A stretch of 25,509 nt of DNA from JANJWP01 sp964540725 (GTDB lineage Bacteria > Patescibacteriota > Gracilibacteria > BD1-5 > UBA2023), in assembly GCA_964540725.1 (NCBI GenBank), contig CAZINU010000012.1, forward strand, positions 1-25,509. Reading direction: 5' to 3'. Under the pieces are notes generated by a model. It saw only the letters and a list, made by a program, of their open reading frames with translations, did not search any database and was not told the origin of the DNA. This document shows positions 7,546 to 14,916 of the stretch, piece by piece; position 1 is the stretch's first letter, and every line of letters begins with the position of its first letter. The position numbers and the translations under genes are program-made.

Positions 7546-9336
7546 ATGGGAAAAACCTCTGAAACCATGCCGCAATCTCCCGAAATCCTCAAAGAAATCG
7601 AAGGGCTCGTCACCTCGAAGAACCCGCTTTCGGTACTGCTTTCGGTTGCGAAAATCCGCGAAATGGTCCTGGAGCTTGGCGATTCGCTCGTCAACTCGAT
7701 CGAATCGAGCTATTACGACGATACGGCCGCGAAATTCTTCGAACTGACCGACCGGTACCGCGAGACCGGGTACTACAAGGTCATGTACGCCTATTATATG
7801 GACACGGGACGGTTTGCCCGTCAGAAGGCCTATCTGGACGCCTATTTCGAAGAGAGTTGGTACCGGGATCCGGATTTCTTCTTCTTCATTCTCGACAAGC
7901 ATCCGCTCTTCCGAATCCAGTTCGACGCGGCGAAATGGTTCGCGTCGAACCCGGAAGCGGCCCGAAAATACGGAACGCTCGGAAGTCCCGACGAAAAACG
8001 CGCCTTTTTGGAATCCGTTCCGAATCTCGCCGAAGGGGAAGAGCGGAATTTTTTCGGCATGCCGGCCATCCACGACTTCCTCGCGACGTTCCGGGATTTT
8101 CCGTTCGAGAAATTTCCGGAGTTTTCTTCGACGCGGGAGCGTTCCGGCAGAAGCGGTCGGCTCATCGCCCGCGACCTCTATTTTACGAGCCTCCGGTCGG
8201 AGGAAGGGGAGGGCGGGGCGTACCGCACGTTCTGGAAGACCCACTTCGTTTCGAATCCGTTCGTCCGGCGGGAACTGATCGAATCGCTCTCGAACGAACA
8301 GATTCTCGACGCGTTTTCCTACCTTCGGTCGAAATTCATGAAAGCGCCGAAGTACAACGTCGGATTGACCAACGGGAACGTTTACCAAAAGGCGATAGGG
8401 CGGGTTCGGGGGCTCCGGGGAGCGTCCGTCGAAGCGAAGCTCTCCTTCGTGCGGGAATTGGACGCGTCCCTCGGCGAAAACCCGATTCAGCGCGAACGGT
8501 TTTTGAACGTTCTCCGAAAGGGGCTCATGTACGACAATTCGGTGGACATGGTGGACGCATTGTTCGGAATTTCGTTCGTAAAGCGGGAAATTTTCTACGA
8601 AATCAAGCGTCGGACGGCGAAAGTGTTCCAAGATCCGTCGTTCGATTTTCCGCAGCTTCAGAACGTCAAAAGCCTGGCGCTCCTTTTGGACGGTTCGTTC
8701 CTCATGCGGCTGATTCGCCCATTCCTAATCGAACGGCTTGCCGGCATGTTCAATAAGCGGGCCGATACGTACTATTTCGTAAAGTTCCTCATTACCGTCC
8801 ATTCGGCGAACAACTATCAGGAGTTCAAGACGCTCATGCGGTTTTTCGTCGCCCTCGAGGCCCATTCGAAAACCGGAGCGTACGGACTCCTTCTTCGGAC
8901 GCTCCAATTCGGGTGGGTCTATTTCGCGATTTTGGCAGCGTTCTTCATCGCCCCGCTCTGAACCTTCCTCGCGATGCTCGGCATCGCGGTCGCGCGCCTC
9001 GGGCGCCGGGTTATGGAACGGAAATTCCCGGAAATGTCGCTCAATAGCAACTTCCAAATGACGGGATTCCTCACGCTCTTCGCCGCGATTTCGGCCATCT
9101 TCGGACTCACCTTCGCCCGGGCCGACAACGTCTCGATCGTATACGGAAACTTCAAAACGGCCATCAACGCCGTTTCCATGGTCGCGAGCGAATCCTCGAC
9201 GCTGCTCGTAGAAGGCGCGGTACTCAAAAACAGCGCGATCGAAGCGACCGGGTCAGGCGGGTCGGAAGGGGAGGGGAGCGCCCTTTCGGAAATCGACTAC
9301 GTGAACGGAAAAGAGTATCGGGAGATTCGAAAATAG
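7546..9336 (+). CDS. Large unrecognised protein with C-terminal membrane segments; one in-frame TGA
   Basis: Reading TGA as Gly gives a 596-residue protein. I do not recognise the family. Residues 1 to about 455 look soluble and mostly helical, with many aromatic and charged residues. Around 455-490 there is a hydrophobic segment, VYFAILAAFFIAPL, then the TGA at 8959-8961 (residue 472), then TFLAMLGIAVARLGRR. A second hydrophobic stretch (TGFLTLFAAISAIFGLTFA) follows near 510-528, and then a short tail. The TGA falls inside a single hydrophobic stretch and both sides read as one membrane segment, so a stop there is unlikely. The ATG at 7546 is chosen because earlier in-frame starts overlap the upstream terminator; the ATG at 7567 is an alternative. 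The gene ends in TAG and is followed by a terminator. Confidence 0.7.
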
Positions 9337-9367
9337 CCGGACTCGTCCGAAATTTTCCCGAACCGGC

Positions 9368-9399
9368 CGGCCGGAAAAAAGCGCTTCCGGCCGATTTTT
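9368..9399 (+). terminator. Rho-independent terminator
   Basis: CGGCCGGAA (9368-9376) pairs perfectly with TTCCGGCCG (9385-9393), followed by ATTTTT. It lies about 30 bases after the TAG at 9336. This supports 9336, not the TGA at 8961, as the end of the preceding gene. Confidence 0.85.
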
Positions 9400-9504
9400 A
9401 CGAACGCCGAACGAACGTCCTCAACGAAGGCGCGATGCCCCGGTACCGAATGCCAGGGACGTTGTTCCGAGCTGGACCGACGGAATTACGCAAGAAAAAA
9501 ATAC

Positions 9505-9540
9505 TTGATTCGTAGAGTAAAAACAATACTATTCGTAGAG
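9505..9540 (+). promoter_or_regulatory. Promoter with two direct repeats ATTCGTAGAG upstream of the AbiEi-like gene
   Basis: TTGATT (9505-9510) and TACTAT (9527-9532) are separated by 16 bases. The identical 10-mer ATTCGTAGAG occurs at 9508-9517 and 9531-9540, 23 bp apart, overlapping the -35 and -10 elements. Two identical half-sites on one face of the helix over a promoter are typical of a repressor operator. Autoregulation by the winged-helix product downstream is an inference. Confidence 0.5.
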
Positions 9541-9561
9541 CGTGTTTTTCTCTTCATTCCA

Positions 9562-10371
9562 ATGAAATTCTGAAATATAGACTTTCACAAAATTGTGAGG
9601 AAATTGTCGAGAAATTATGGAAAAATCCTCTCGATCTCCGACCTTCGCGACCTTATCGATCCGGGAGAAGGAAAGGGGGATTCCGGACTCCGATCCGCCT
9701 ATAAGTTGGCTCACGCGCTCAAGGCGGCGAACGTACTTTTCCCAATTCGAAACGGCCTGTACGCCGTCGTTTCGGGAAAATCGCCGACCCCGATGGAGGA
9801 AATCCGCCTCATCGAAGACGCGTATTGGAAGATTGCCAAAAAGCTCATCACCGCAAAAGCCGGGGAATGAATCGTTGCCGGTTCGAAAGCCCTCTCCCTC
9901 CGAATGCGGGATTTCTCTATTCCCGATACACTCATTGTCTACACATCAAATACGGCGGGGACCGTGCGCGTCTCCGATCGCCATAGCATCGTGTTCAAAA
10001 CCGCGAAGACGGGCGAAAAGACCGGACGAAAGAGCGCGTACCCGGTTTTCCGACAATTTTCGGAAACCCTTTCGGTCGACGGCGAGCGCGTTCGGACGGC
10101 CGGAATCGAACACGCGGTCCTCGATTCCTTCGTCGTCCACAAGGGACTCGGAGGGGGTTCGAACGAAGACGTCGTTCGACGGACGCTCGCCAAGTACCGA
10201 AAAGCTTTCCGGCGCGAAGCGCTCGGAACGCTCGTTCGATTCAAGTACCTCCGCGCGGTCAACCGGCTCCGCGAATTCGCCAAATCGGAAGGGTTCGACG
10301 ACGTCTACGAGAAAGCCCTCGACGTCGTGAAGGTCGAGGGCGGTGGGTGTTTCGGGAGTGTTGACAAGTAA
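9562..10371 (+). CDS. AbiEi-like winged-helix regulator; two in-frame TGA codons
   Basis: Reading TGA as Gly gives 269 residues. The N-terminal part (about 8-75) has a winged-helix shape: LSISDLRDLI, then AYKLAHALKAANVLFPIRNG and LYAVVSG. After residue 80 comes a nucleotidyl-transferase-like antitoxin segment with IVAGSKALSLRMRDFSIPD and TLIVYT, as in AbiEi-family proteins that repress their own promoters and antagonise AbiEii toxins. TGA occurs at residue 4 (9571-9573) and residue 103 (9868-9870, between KAGE and IVAGSK). The ATG at 9562 is preferred over a GTG at 9595: it extends the protein naturally as MKFGNIDFHKIV and is reachable only if TGA is sense. No toxin gene follows; a terminator and then the opposite-strand recombinase gene do. 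It may therefore be a stand-alone regulator. The stop is TAA. Confidence 0.7.
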
Positions 10372-10382
10372 ATACGGACATT

Positions 10383-10415
10383 CCCCTTCATCAGCTTTTG
10401 GAGGGGTTTTATTTT
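10383..10415 (+). terminator. Rho-independent terminator after the AbiEi-like gene
   Basis: CCCCTTC (10383-10389) pairs with GGAGGGG (10400-10406) with one G-T pair, followed by TTTTATTTT. It begins 11 bases after the TAA and ends 18 bases before the convergent recombinase stop. Confidence 0.75.
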
Positions 10416-10433
10416 GAAACGAGACGCGTGCGC

Positions 10434-11486
10434 CTACCGTCCATGGTACTTTCCATGAATCTCTTTCAGCCTCGGGTTCGTCACGTGCGTATAGACCTGG
10501 GTCGTCGTAATCGACGAGTGCCCGAGAAGCTCCTGAATGGCGCGGACATCGGCCCCGCCCGAGAGAAGCGTAGTGGCGAACGAGTGCCGGAGGGTATGGG
10601 CCGAGACGTTCTTCACGATTCCGGCTTCCATGGCCCGGCGCGAAACCATGGTCGTAATGAAGTTGCGAGTGAGGCGGACGTCGGAATCCGATAGGGGAGC
10701 GGTTTCTCCGTTTTTCCGCTTCACGAAGAGGTTTTTCGGGTCGAAATTATGCCGTATGAAGAGGGGCGAAAACGCGTCGGAACGGGCTTCCAGATATTCG
10801 GAAATCCGTTTTGCGGCAGGCTCGGTAAGGTAGGCTACCCGGATTTTCCCACCCTTTCCGCGAACGGCGAATTCCCGGGTCTCGAGATTGACGCGGGTTC
10901 GGTCGAGGCTTGTCAGCTCGGAAATGCGGAGCCCCGTGGAATAGATGCATTCGAGAATCGCTAAATCGCGTTTGCCGCGAAGGTCGGACGTGTCGACCGA
11001 TTCGAACATTCGGAGAATTTCTTCGGATTCCAAAAACGTCACGTGCCGGTCACGCCGTTTGGAAAGTTCGATTCGGGTCGGGTCGAGGCATTCGACGTCG
11101 CGCTTCTTGAGAAATTTGAAAAACGACCGAATCGAGACCATATAGGCGTTCGCCGTCAGCACCGAAACGCCTTTTTCGACGAGAAAATTCCGAAACGCGT
11201 CCAAAGTGGGCAAATCGAGGTTTTTTACGTCGAAACGACATTCGGTACGGAGAAACGTCGAAACGCGCGTTTTTCGGGCCTTTTTTTCGGCCGTTTTCGG
11301 AGACGCCAGAAAAACCGATCGAAAATCGGTGGGCGAGCCTTCGAATTCGACAATGCCCGGGTCGACGAACTTCAGAAGCTCGGACAAATGGAACGAATAC
11401 TGTTCGACCGTCCGTTCGGACGCCGCACGATTGATCCGCAAATACGAAACGAACGATTCGATGTGGGAAAACAGATTTTCGGACAT
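10434..11486 (-). CDS. xerD: Tyrosine recombinase, XerC/XerD family
   Basis: This 350-residue integrase-family recombinase probably resolves chromosome dimers at a dif site. The N-terminal SAM-like DNA-binding domain covers about residues 1-150 (IESFVSYLRINRAASERTVE, then AYMVSIRSFFKFLKKR). The catalytic domain carries the full active set: Arg187 in STGLRISEL, a Lys near 211-214 in RGKGGKIR, His297 and Arg300 in HTLRHSFATTLL, His323 in LLGHSS, and the nucleophile Tyr332 in TTQVYTHV. The N-terminal domain is somewhat longer than in E. coli Xer proteins. The ATG at 11486 is chosen over an upstream GTG at 11552 because the intervening residues do not resemble the family. It stands alone, with no phage genes nearby, which favours a housekeeping Xer over a phage integrase. 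C and D types cannot be separated by eye. The stop is TAG. Confidence 0.9.
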   Translation of the reverse strand: MSENLFSHIESFVSYLRINRAASERTVEQYSFHLSELLKFVDPGIVEFEGSPTDFRSVFLASPKTAEKKARKTRVSTFLRTECRFDVKNLDLPTLDAFRNFLVEKGVSVLTANAYMVSIRSFFKFLKKRDVECLDPTRIELSKRRDRHVTFLESEEILRMFESVDTSDLRGKRDLAILECIYSTGLRISELTSLDRTRVNLETREFAVRGKGGKIRVAYLTEPAAKRISEYLEARSDAFSPLFIRHNFDPKNLFVKRKNGETAPLSDSDVRLTRNFITTMVSRRAMEAGIVKNVSAHTLRHSFATTLLSGGADVRAIQELLGHSSITTTQVYTHVTNPRLKEIHGKYHGR

Positions 11487-11574
11487 GGCGCGGATGAAGA
11501 TCGGAATTATCGAACGGAACGTATCGAAGATCCCGCAACGGCAGGAACGCACGAACCGCGAAATTCCGAAACCG

Positions 11575-11602
11575 ATTCTATCCGTGTTCTTTTTCCTGTC
11601 AA
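11575..11602 (-). promoter_or_regulatory. Strong candidate promoter for the Xer gene
   Basis: On the minus strand TTGACA (11597-11602) is followed after 16 bases by TAGAAT (11575-11580), about 90 bases upstream of the ATG. Immediately upstream of the -35, at 11610-11627, an inverted repeat ACATAA-N6-TTATGT could be a regulator site. The rest of the stretch 11603-11827, between this promoter and lexA, shows no gene I can support. Confidence 0.6.
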
Positions 11603-11827
11603 ATGCATTACATAACTTACATTATGTTAAGTGATATGGATTGGGGAAAACTTCCCCGCCCCGGAAAGTTCCGAGGCCGTGCGCGGGCACGAGCCTTCGG
11701 AAAGCCCTCCAAGATTCCGACCGCGCTCCGATACCATGGACGACTTCCGTTTCGGCGGACATGTCGGTCGCTTCGGGAGAATTCGGAGCTCGCCCGGACT
11801 CGAAGTACGAAGAAGTCGGCGTTTCGC

Positions 11828-12466
11828 TTATCGGAAATCGAACACGTCGATCACTTTCCCGTTTACCATGAAGGAATCCTCCTCGGAGAGAACGAGCGGC
11901 GAATGGACGGGGTCGTCCGATTCGGGAACGAGATAGACCGACTCCCCCGAACGTTTCACCTTCTTCAACGTTGCCGCACCGTCGACGATGCAGAGATAGG
12001 CGGAATTCGGATCGTCCGGAACGGTCTTCGAAGCGTCGACGAGCGCGACCGCCCCATCGGCGAGCGGCTTCCCTTTCAACAGGAAGCGGTTCATGCTCGT
12101 GCCGTGGATGCGGACGCAGAAGTACTTTTTCTCGTCGCCCGTCACGATGTTTTTCGATACCATCACCGCCCCTTCATGGGATTCTTCGGCGAACGCGAGC
12201 GGCCGACCGGCATTGGCGACTCCGAGAATCGGAATGGGAATGGCGAGTTGCGAAGCCATGATGCGCTCTCCCAGGCGAATGGAGCGGTATCCCCTTCCCC
12301 GCGAGATATACCCCTTATGGTCGAGATATTCGAGAAATTGGACGACCGAATGTTTGCTCTTTACCCCCAGTTCGAGCTGGATTTCTTCGAGCGTGGGAGA
12401 CATTCCGTGCTTGCGTATGTACGCCGAAACGATGTCGAGTACGCGCTGCTGTTTTTCGGTAAGCAT
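11828..12466 (-). CDS. lexA: LexA-type SOS repressor
   Basis: This 212-residue self-cleaving repressor of DNA-damage genes has an N-terminal winged helix at about residues 1-65 (TEKQQRVLDIVSAYIRKHG, SPTLEEIQLELG, and a KSKHSVVQFLEYL recognition helix where LexA has S-S-V--HL--L). The C-terminal S24 peptidase domain has the Ala86-Gly87 cleavage site (GVANAGRPL), catalytic Ser124 (HGTSMN, usually GDSM) and catalytic Lys168 (DGAATLKKV). All residues needed for autoproteolysis are present. The start is the only family-consistent ATG. It stands next to xer, with 341 bp between them and a separate promoter for each. A 16-bp imperfect palindrome lies across its own promoter, suggesting autoregulation. 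The stop is TAA. Confidence 0.93.
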   Translation of the reverse strand: MLTEKQQRVLDIVSAYIRKHGMSPTLEEIQLELGVKSKHSVVQFLEYLDHKGYISRGRGYRSIRLGERIMASQLAIPIPILGVANAGRPLAFAEESHEGAVMVSKNIVTGDEKKYFCVRIHGTSMNRFLLKGKPLADGAVALVDASKTVPDDPNSAYLCIVDGAATLKKVKRSGESVYLVPESDDPVHSPLVLSEEDSFMVNGKVIDVFDFR

Positions 12467-12492
12467 GGGAACAAATAAGGAATATTCGGATG

Positions 12493-12533
12493 CTTCATAT
12501 GTACGAAGTATATACGAGAATCGCGAATTTCAA
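12493..12533 (-). promoter_or_regulatory. lexA promoter and candidate autoregulatory operator
   Basis: On the minus strand TTGAAA (12528-12533) and TATACT (12507-12512) are 15 bases apart. Just downstream of the -10, at 12493-12508, lies the imperfect palindrome CTTCGTACATATGAAG with 4-bp perfect outer arms. Its position over the expected transcription start is right for a LexA site. Confidence 0.5.
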
Positions 12534-12560
12534 GTGATTTTTTAAAAAATGCCTTGAAAT
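12527..12560. repeat. 34-bp interrupted palindrome between lexA and the 45-residue gene
   Basis: The outer arms ATTTCAAG (12527-12534) and CTTGAAAT (12553-12560) and the inner arms ATTTTTT/AAAAAAT (12537-12550) are perfect; only two base pairs between them mismatch. The outer arms supply a TTGAAA -35 element on each strand, so the site could be a shared regulator-binding site for divergent promoters. Confidence 0.6.
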
Positions 12561-12679
12561 CGGCGAAAAATCCGTACCCTCGGAACCCCGGAAATCTGAG
12601 CGTTTCGGGAACAAAAAATTTGTTCAGCCAGAACGGCCGTTCCAAAAACCCAGACATACCCTGTCGAAAGGAAGCCATC

Positions 12680-12817
12680 ATGACGACCCTCGTCCGCAGT
12701 GCCCTGAAGCATCTCGCCGCCCCCATCCGTTCGACCATCGACGCGTGGAACCACGACCGTCGCCGTGCCCAGCTCGAGGAGGAGCGTCAGCGTATGGTCG
12801 ATCTTGCCCACGGCTAA
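12680..12817 (+). CDS. 45-residue basic helical protein, unknown
   Basis: A short frame from ATG 12680 to TAA 12817 encodes a protein with an amphipathic N-terminal part (LVRSALKHLAAPIRSTI) and a strongly charged helix (HDRRRAQLEEERQRMV). It is one of the very few genes here with a clear Shine-Dalgarno, GAAAGGAAG, ending 6 bases before the ATG. A perfect 24-bp palindrome and a strong terminator follow 23 and 52 bases after the stop, so it appears to be an independent transcription unit. The leader contains a GAACAAA/TTTGTTC hairpin at 12609-12625 and the palindrome GAACGGCCGTTC at 12631-12642. I do not recognise it; it could be a membrane-surface or nucleic-acid-binding microprotein. Confidence 0.6.
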   Translation: MTTLVRSALKHLAAPIRSTIDAWNHDRRRAQLEEERQRMVDLAHG

Positions 12818-12840
12818 CCGAAGCCGACGAAACGTTCCCC

Positions 12841-12864
12841 GTTCCGAAACCATGGTTTCGGAAC
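12841..12864. repeat. Perfect 24-bp palindrome
   Basis: GTTCCGAAACCA (12841-12852) is followed directly by its exact reverse complement (12853-12864) with no loop. It sits between the 45-residue gene and its terminator. It could be a protein-binding site or a strong 3' hairpin in the transcript. Confidence 0.8.
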
Positions 12865-12869
12865 CCCAC

Positions 12870-12897
12870 AAAGCCCCTCCCGGGGGCTTTTTCTTTT
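12870..12897 (+). terminator. Rho-independent terminator after the 45-residue gene
   Basis: AAAGCCCC (12870-12877) pairs with GGGGCTTT (12883-12890) around a 5-base loop, followed by TTCTTTT. Confidence 0.85.
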
Positions 12898-12951
12898 CGT
12901 GTCCGCCGGAGAAGGGATCATCCGCCCCCTTCCGGACTCAAAGGCCGGCGG

Positions 12952-13992
12952 CTAGCGCCCGAGGTACCGCGCCTTGTTGCGGTTATGGTCTTCCAGCGTC
13001 CGTCCGTAGTGGATCTGCCCTTCGTCGTCGTGCAGATAGTAGTAGTACTCGCTCTTTTCGGGAAATCGGGCCGCTTCGAAGCTTTCGGCCGTCGGGTTGG
13101 CGATGGGCGTCGGCGGGAGTCCCTTGGCATTTCGGGTATTGTACTCGGTCTTCTCTTGAATGTGTTCGGCGATGAACGCGGGCGTACAATCCTTTCGAAC
13201 GAGCGAATAGGCGTAGCAAACGGTCGCGTCGGCACCGAGCGGTATTCCCTCGTCCAGGCGTTTCGCGAGCACCCCCGCGACGATGGGCCGATTCTTGGCG
13301 TTGCGCTCTTCTTTTTCGACAATGGAAGCGAGAATGAGCGTGGAGTAGAAATCTTTTCCCAAATCGGCGTGTTTCGAGGCGATCTTGGCATCGAAATTCG
13401 AGAGCGCCTTCGAGAGGATCGAAGCGACCCCGGCATCCGGACGGATTCGGTACGTATCGGGATACACGTAGCCTTCCATGCTCGAACGCCCCTTTAGGAA
13501 CGGATACGTTTCGGACAATCGGTCGAACGTGGCGGGATCGAGATTTCGAACGGCCCCTTCCGGAACGAGTCCGAGCGACGCGAGGTAGGCGTCGATGTCG
13601 AAAAGCGTCCATCCGGGAAGGAAGGTCACGGTCAAATCCTTCACGTTCGGCGACGGGAGCACTTTTTCGAAAACGCTCCGCACGGTCGAGCCGGAGGGGA
13701 TTTCGTAGGTTCCGACCTGGAGATTTACAATCTTCGGCGCGAAGAATCGGACATACGCCTTGAAGCGCCAATCGGCTACGTCGAGCTTCCACTTCTTCGG
13801 CAGCGCGTTCATGGAATCGCCCTTGGTAACGATGAACGTGCCGCGCGGAACCGTGACCGCCCCAAGGGACGACACGTGCCAAGCGAGCGTACCGAAGACG
13901 ACGAACCCAACGAGGACGAGACGGAAAAAAGAACGGCCGCCCCGTTCGGTACGGCCGGATTCGGTTCGAATGCGGCGGGAGGAAAACGTCAT
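12952..13992 (-). CDS. mltG: Endolytic murein transglycosylase MltG
   Basis: This 346-residue membrane-anchored lytic transglycosylase cuts nascent peptidoglycan strands and is thought to set glycan chain length. A short basic cytoplasmic N-terminus is followed by one membrane segment at about residues 22-45 (FFRLVLVGFVVFGTLAWHVS). A LysM-like part with GTFIVTKGDSMN and VGTYEIPSGST comes next, then the YceG catalytic domain: MEGYVYPDTYRI, LILASIVEKEE with catalytic Glu226, and the C-terminal TEYNTRNAKGLPPTPIANP. All hallmark motifs are present. It is the last gene of a three-gene operon and starts 4 bases after the stop of the coiled-coil protein gene. The ATG at 13992 is chosen because longer starts run into that gene. 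The stop is TAG. Confidence 0.94.
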   Translation of the reverse strand: MTFSSRRIRTESGRTERGGRSFFRLVLVGFVVFGTLAWHVSSLGAVTVPRGTFIVTKGDSMNALPKKWKLDVADWRFKAYVRFFAPKIVNLQVGTYEIPSGSTVRSVFEKVLPSPNVKDLTVTFLPGWTLFDIDAYLASLGLVPEGAVRNLDPATFDRLSETYPFLKGRSSMEGYVYPDTYRIRPDAGVASILSKALSNFDAKIASKHADLGKDFYSTLILASIVEKEERNAKNRPIVAGVLAKRLDEGIPLGADATVCYAYSLVRKDCTPAFIAEHIQEKTEYNTRNAKGLPPTPIANPTAESFEAARFPEKSEYYYYLHDDEGQIHYGRTLEDHNRNKARYLGR

Positions 13993-13996
13993 GGAA

Positions 13997-14503
13997 CTAG
14001 GGGTTCGTGGCGGACTTGGCGGACGACGGGGCATTCTTCTTCGGCGTCTGGGTCGAACCGGAGGCGGCGGAGCCCGTCGAAGTCGCGCCCGAAGCGGTCG
14101 AACCGGTGGCAGAAGACGAACCGGTGGCGAAATTCGTCAATTCGGAAACGTTGGCTTTCAGGTCGGAAATGGCTTTGGCGGTTTTTTCCACGGACTCCCC
14201 CACCCTCTTGGCTTGCTCCATCTTGGTTTCGATAACGGTTTTCGTTTCGGCAATGCCGCTCTGGGTTTGGCCAATGATGCGCCGGGCGTCCTGAACGATT
14301 CCCGAACCCTGGTTCAAATCTTGGAAAGATTTCGGAAGTTGCACGTCCGCCGACGACCCCTCCTTCAATTCCCGAAGGACTCGGTTGAATTCGGTAACGC
14401 CGAGCGTGTCGGCCAATCTATCGGATTGTTCGGGAAGAACGAAAACCGAGACGACGTATGCGGTCGCGAGCAGTACGAACCCCCAAAGTATGCGGACTAC
14501 CAT
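13997..14503 (-). CDS. Membrane-anchored coiled-coil protein with low-complexity tail
   Basis: This 168-residue protein has one N-terminal hydrophobic segment (VVRILWGFVLLATAYVVSVFVL, about residues 2-23). A predicted helical or coiled-coil part covers about 30-125 (GIAETKTVIETKMEQAKRVG and neighbouring heptad-like sequence). The C-terminal tail of about 45 residues is rich in Ser, Thr, Gly and Ala and ends in PKKNAPSSAKSATNP. I do not recognise the family. It starts 6 bases after the zinc-ribbon gene and ends 4 bases before mltG, so the three are almost certainly co-transcribed. A scaffold or regulator of the transglycosylase is conceivable but is inference only. The stop is TAG. Confidence 0.75.
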   Translation of the reverse strand: MVVRILWGFVLLATAYVVSVFVLPEQSDRLADTLGVTEFNRVLRELKEGSSADVQLPKSFQDLNQGSGIVQDARRIIGQTQSGIAETKTVIETKMEQAKRVGESVEKTAKAISDLKANVSELTNFATGSSSATGSTASGATSTGSAASGSTQTPKKNAPSSAKSATNP

Positions 14504-14509
14504 GTTGGA

Positions 14510-14857
14510 CTACGAAAGGAAATCATTGACGCTCGTGGACTTCTTGAGCGCTTCGCGGAGACCGAGGATGTCTTCGTCGCGAATGGCCGGGGCCGAAGAT
14601 ACGTTCTGCTTGAGCTGGTCGAAGAACGCGGCGGCGCTTCCGGTGGAAGGTCCTCCTTGGTGCGGAGAAAGCACGTTGACCTCGGCCTTCACCACCCCGT
14701 TGGCTTGGCATTTCGGACAGAGGATTTCGAGGTTGAGCGCGTTTCCGGCGGTTCAAAGGACGTGCACGTCCTTTTCGGTCACGCCGGAAGAGCAATTCCG
14801 GCAAGAAAAATGCTGGATGGTCGCTTCGACGATGCTCTTGAGAATCAGGTAGTTCAT
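14510..14857 (-). CDS. Zinc-ribbon protein; one in-frame TGA
   Basis: Reading TGA as Gly gives 115 residues. The first CxxC (residues 19-22, HFSCRNCSSG) lies before the TGA at 14753-14755 (residue 35), and the second CxxC (ILCPKCQANG) lies about 15 residues after it. A four-cysteine zinc ribbon therefore exists only if the TGA is translated. The bridge VHVL-Gly-TAGNALNLEI reads as a continuous beta strand and turn. The C-terminal half is helical with polar residues (AAAFFDQLKQNVSSAPAIRD, EALKKS). It heads a tight operon with the coiled-coil protein and mltG, behind a good promoter at 14883-14911. The molecular role is unknown. The stop is TAG. Confidence 0.85.
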
Positions 14858-14882
14858 ATCGGTTTTCGAAAAACTTTCGGAG

Positions 14883-14911
14883 ATTTTATCCCATTCGGGA
14901 GATTTTTGCAA
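14883..14911 (-). promoter_or_regulatory. Promoter of the zinc-ribbon/coiled-coil/mltG operon
   Basis: On the minus strand TTGCAA (14906-14911) and TAAAAT (14883-14888) are separated by exactly 17 bases. The predicted start lies about 18 bases before the ATG at 14857. The promoter begins directly after the TAG of the upstream surface-protein gene. Confidence 0.65.
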
Positions 14912-14916
14912 CCCCC

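Noticed and set aside
9562..10371. Complete AbiE toxin-antitoxin system
   Set aside because: Only the AbiEi-like component is present; the downstream sequence is a terminator and a convergent recombinase gene.
10434..11486. Phage or integrative-element integrase
   Set aside because: There are no flanking tRNA, att-like repeats or phage genes, and the neighbours are housekeeping genes. A chromosomal Xer role is simpler.
11622..11762. 46-residue minus-strand frame between lexA and xer
   Set aside because: It has no ribosome-binding site, no recognisable features and atypical composition, and it overlaps the xer upstream palindrome.
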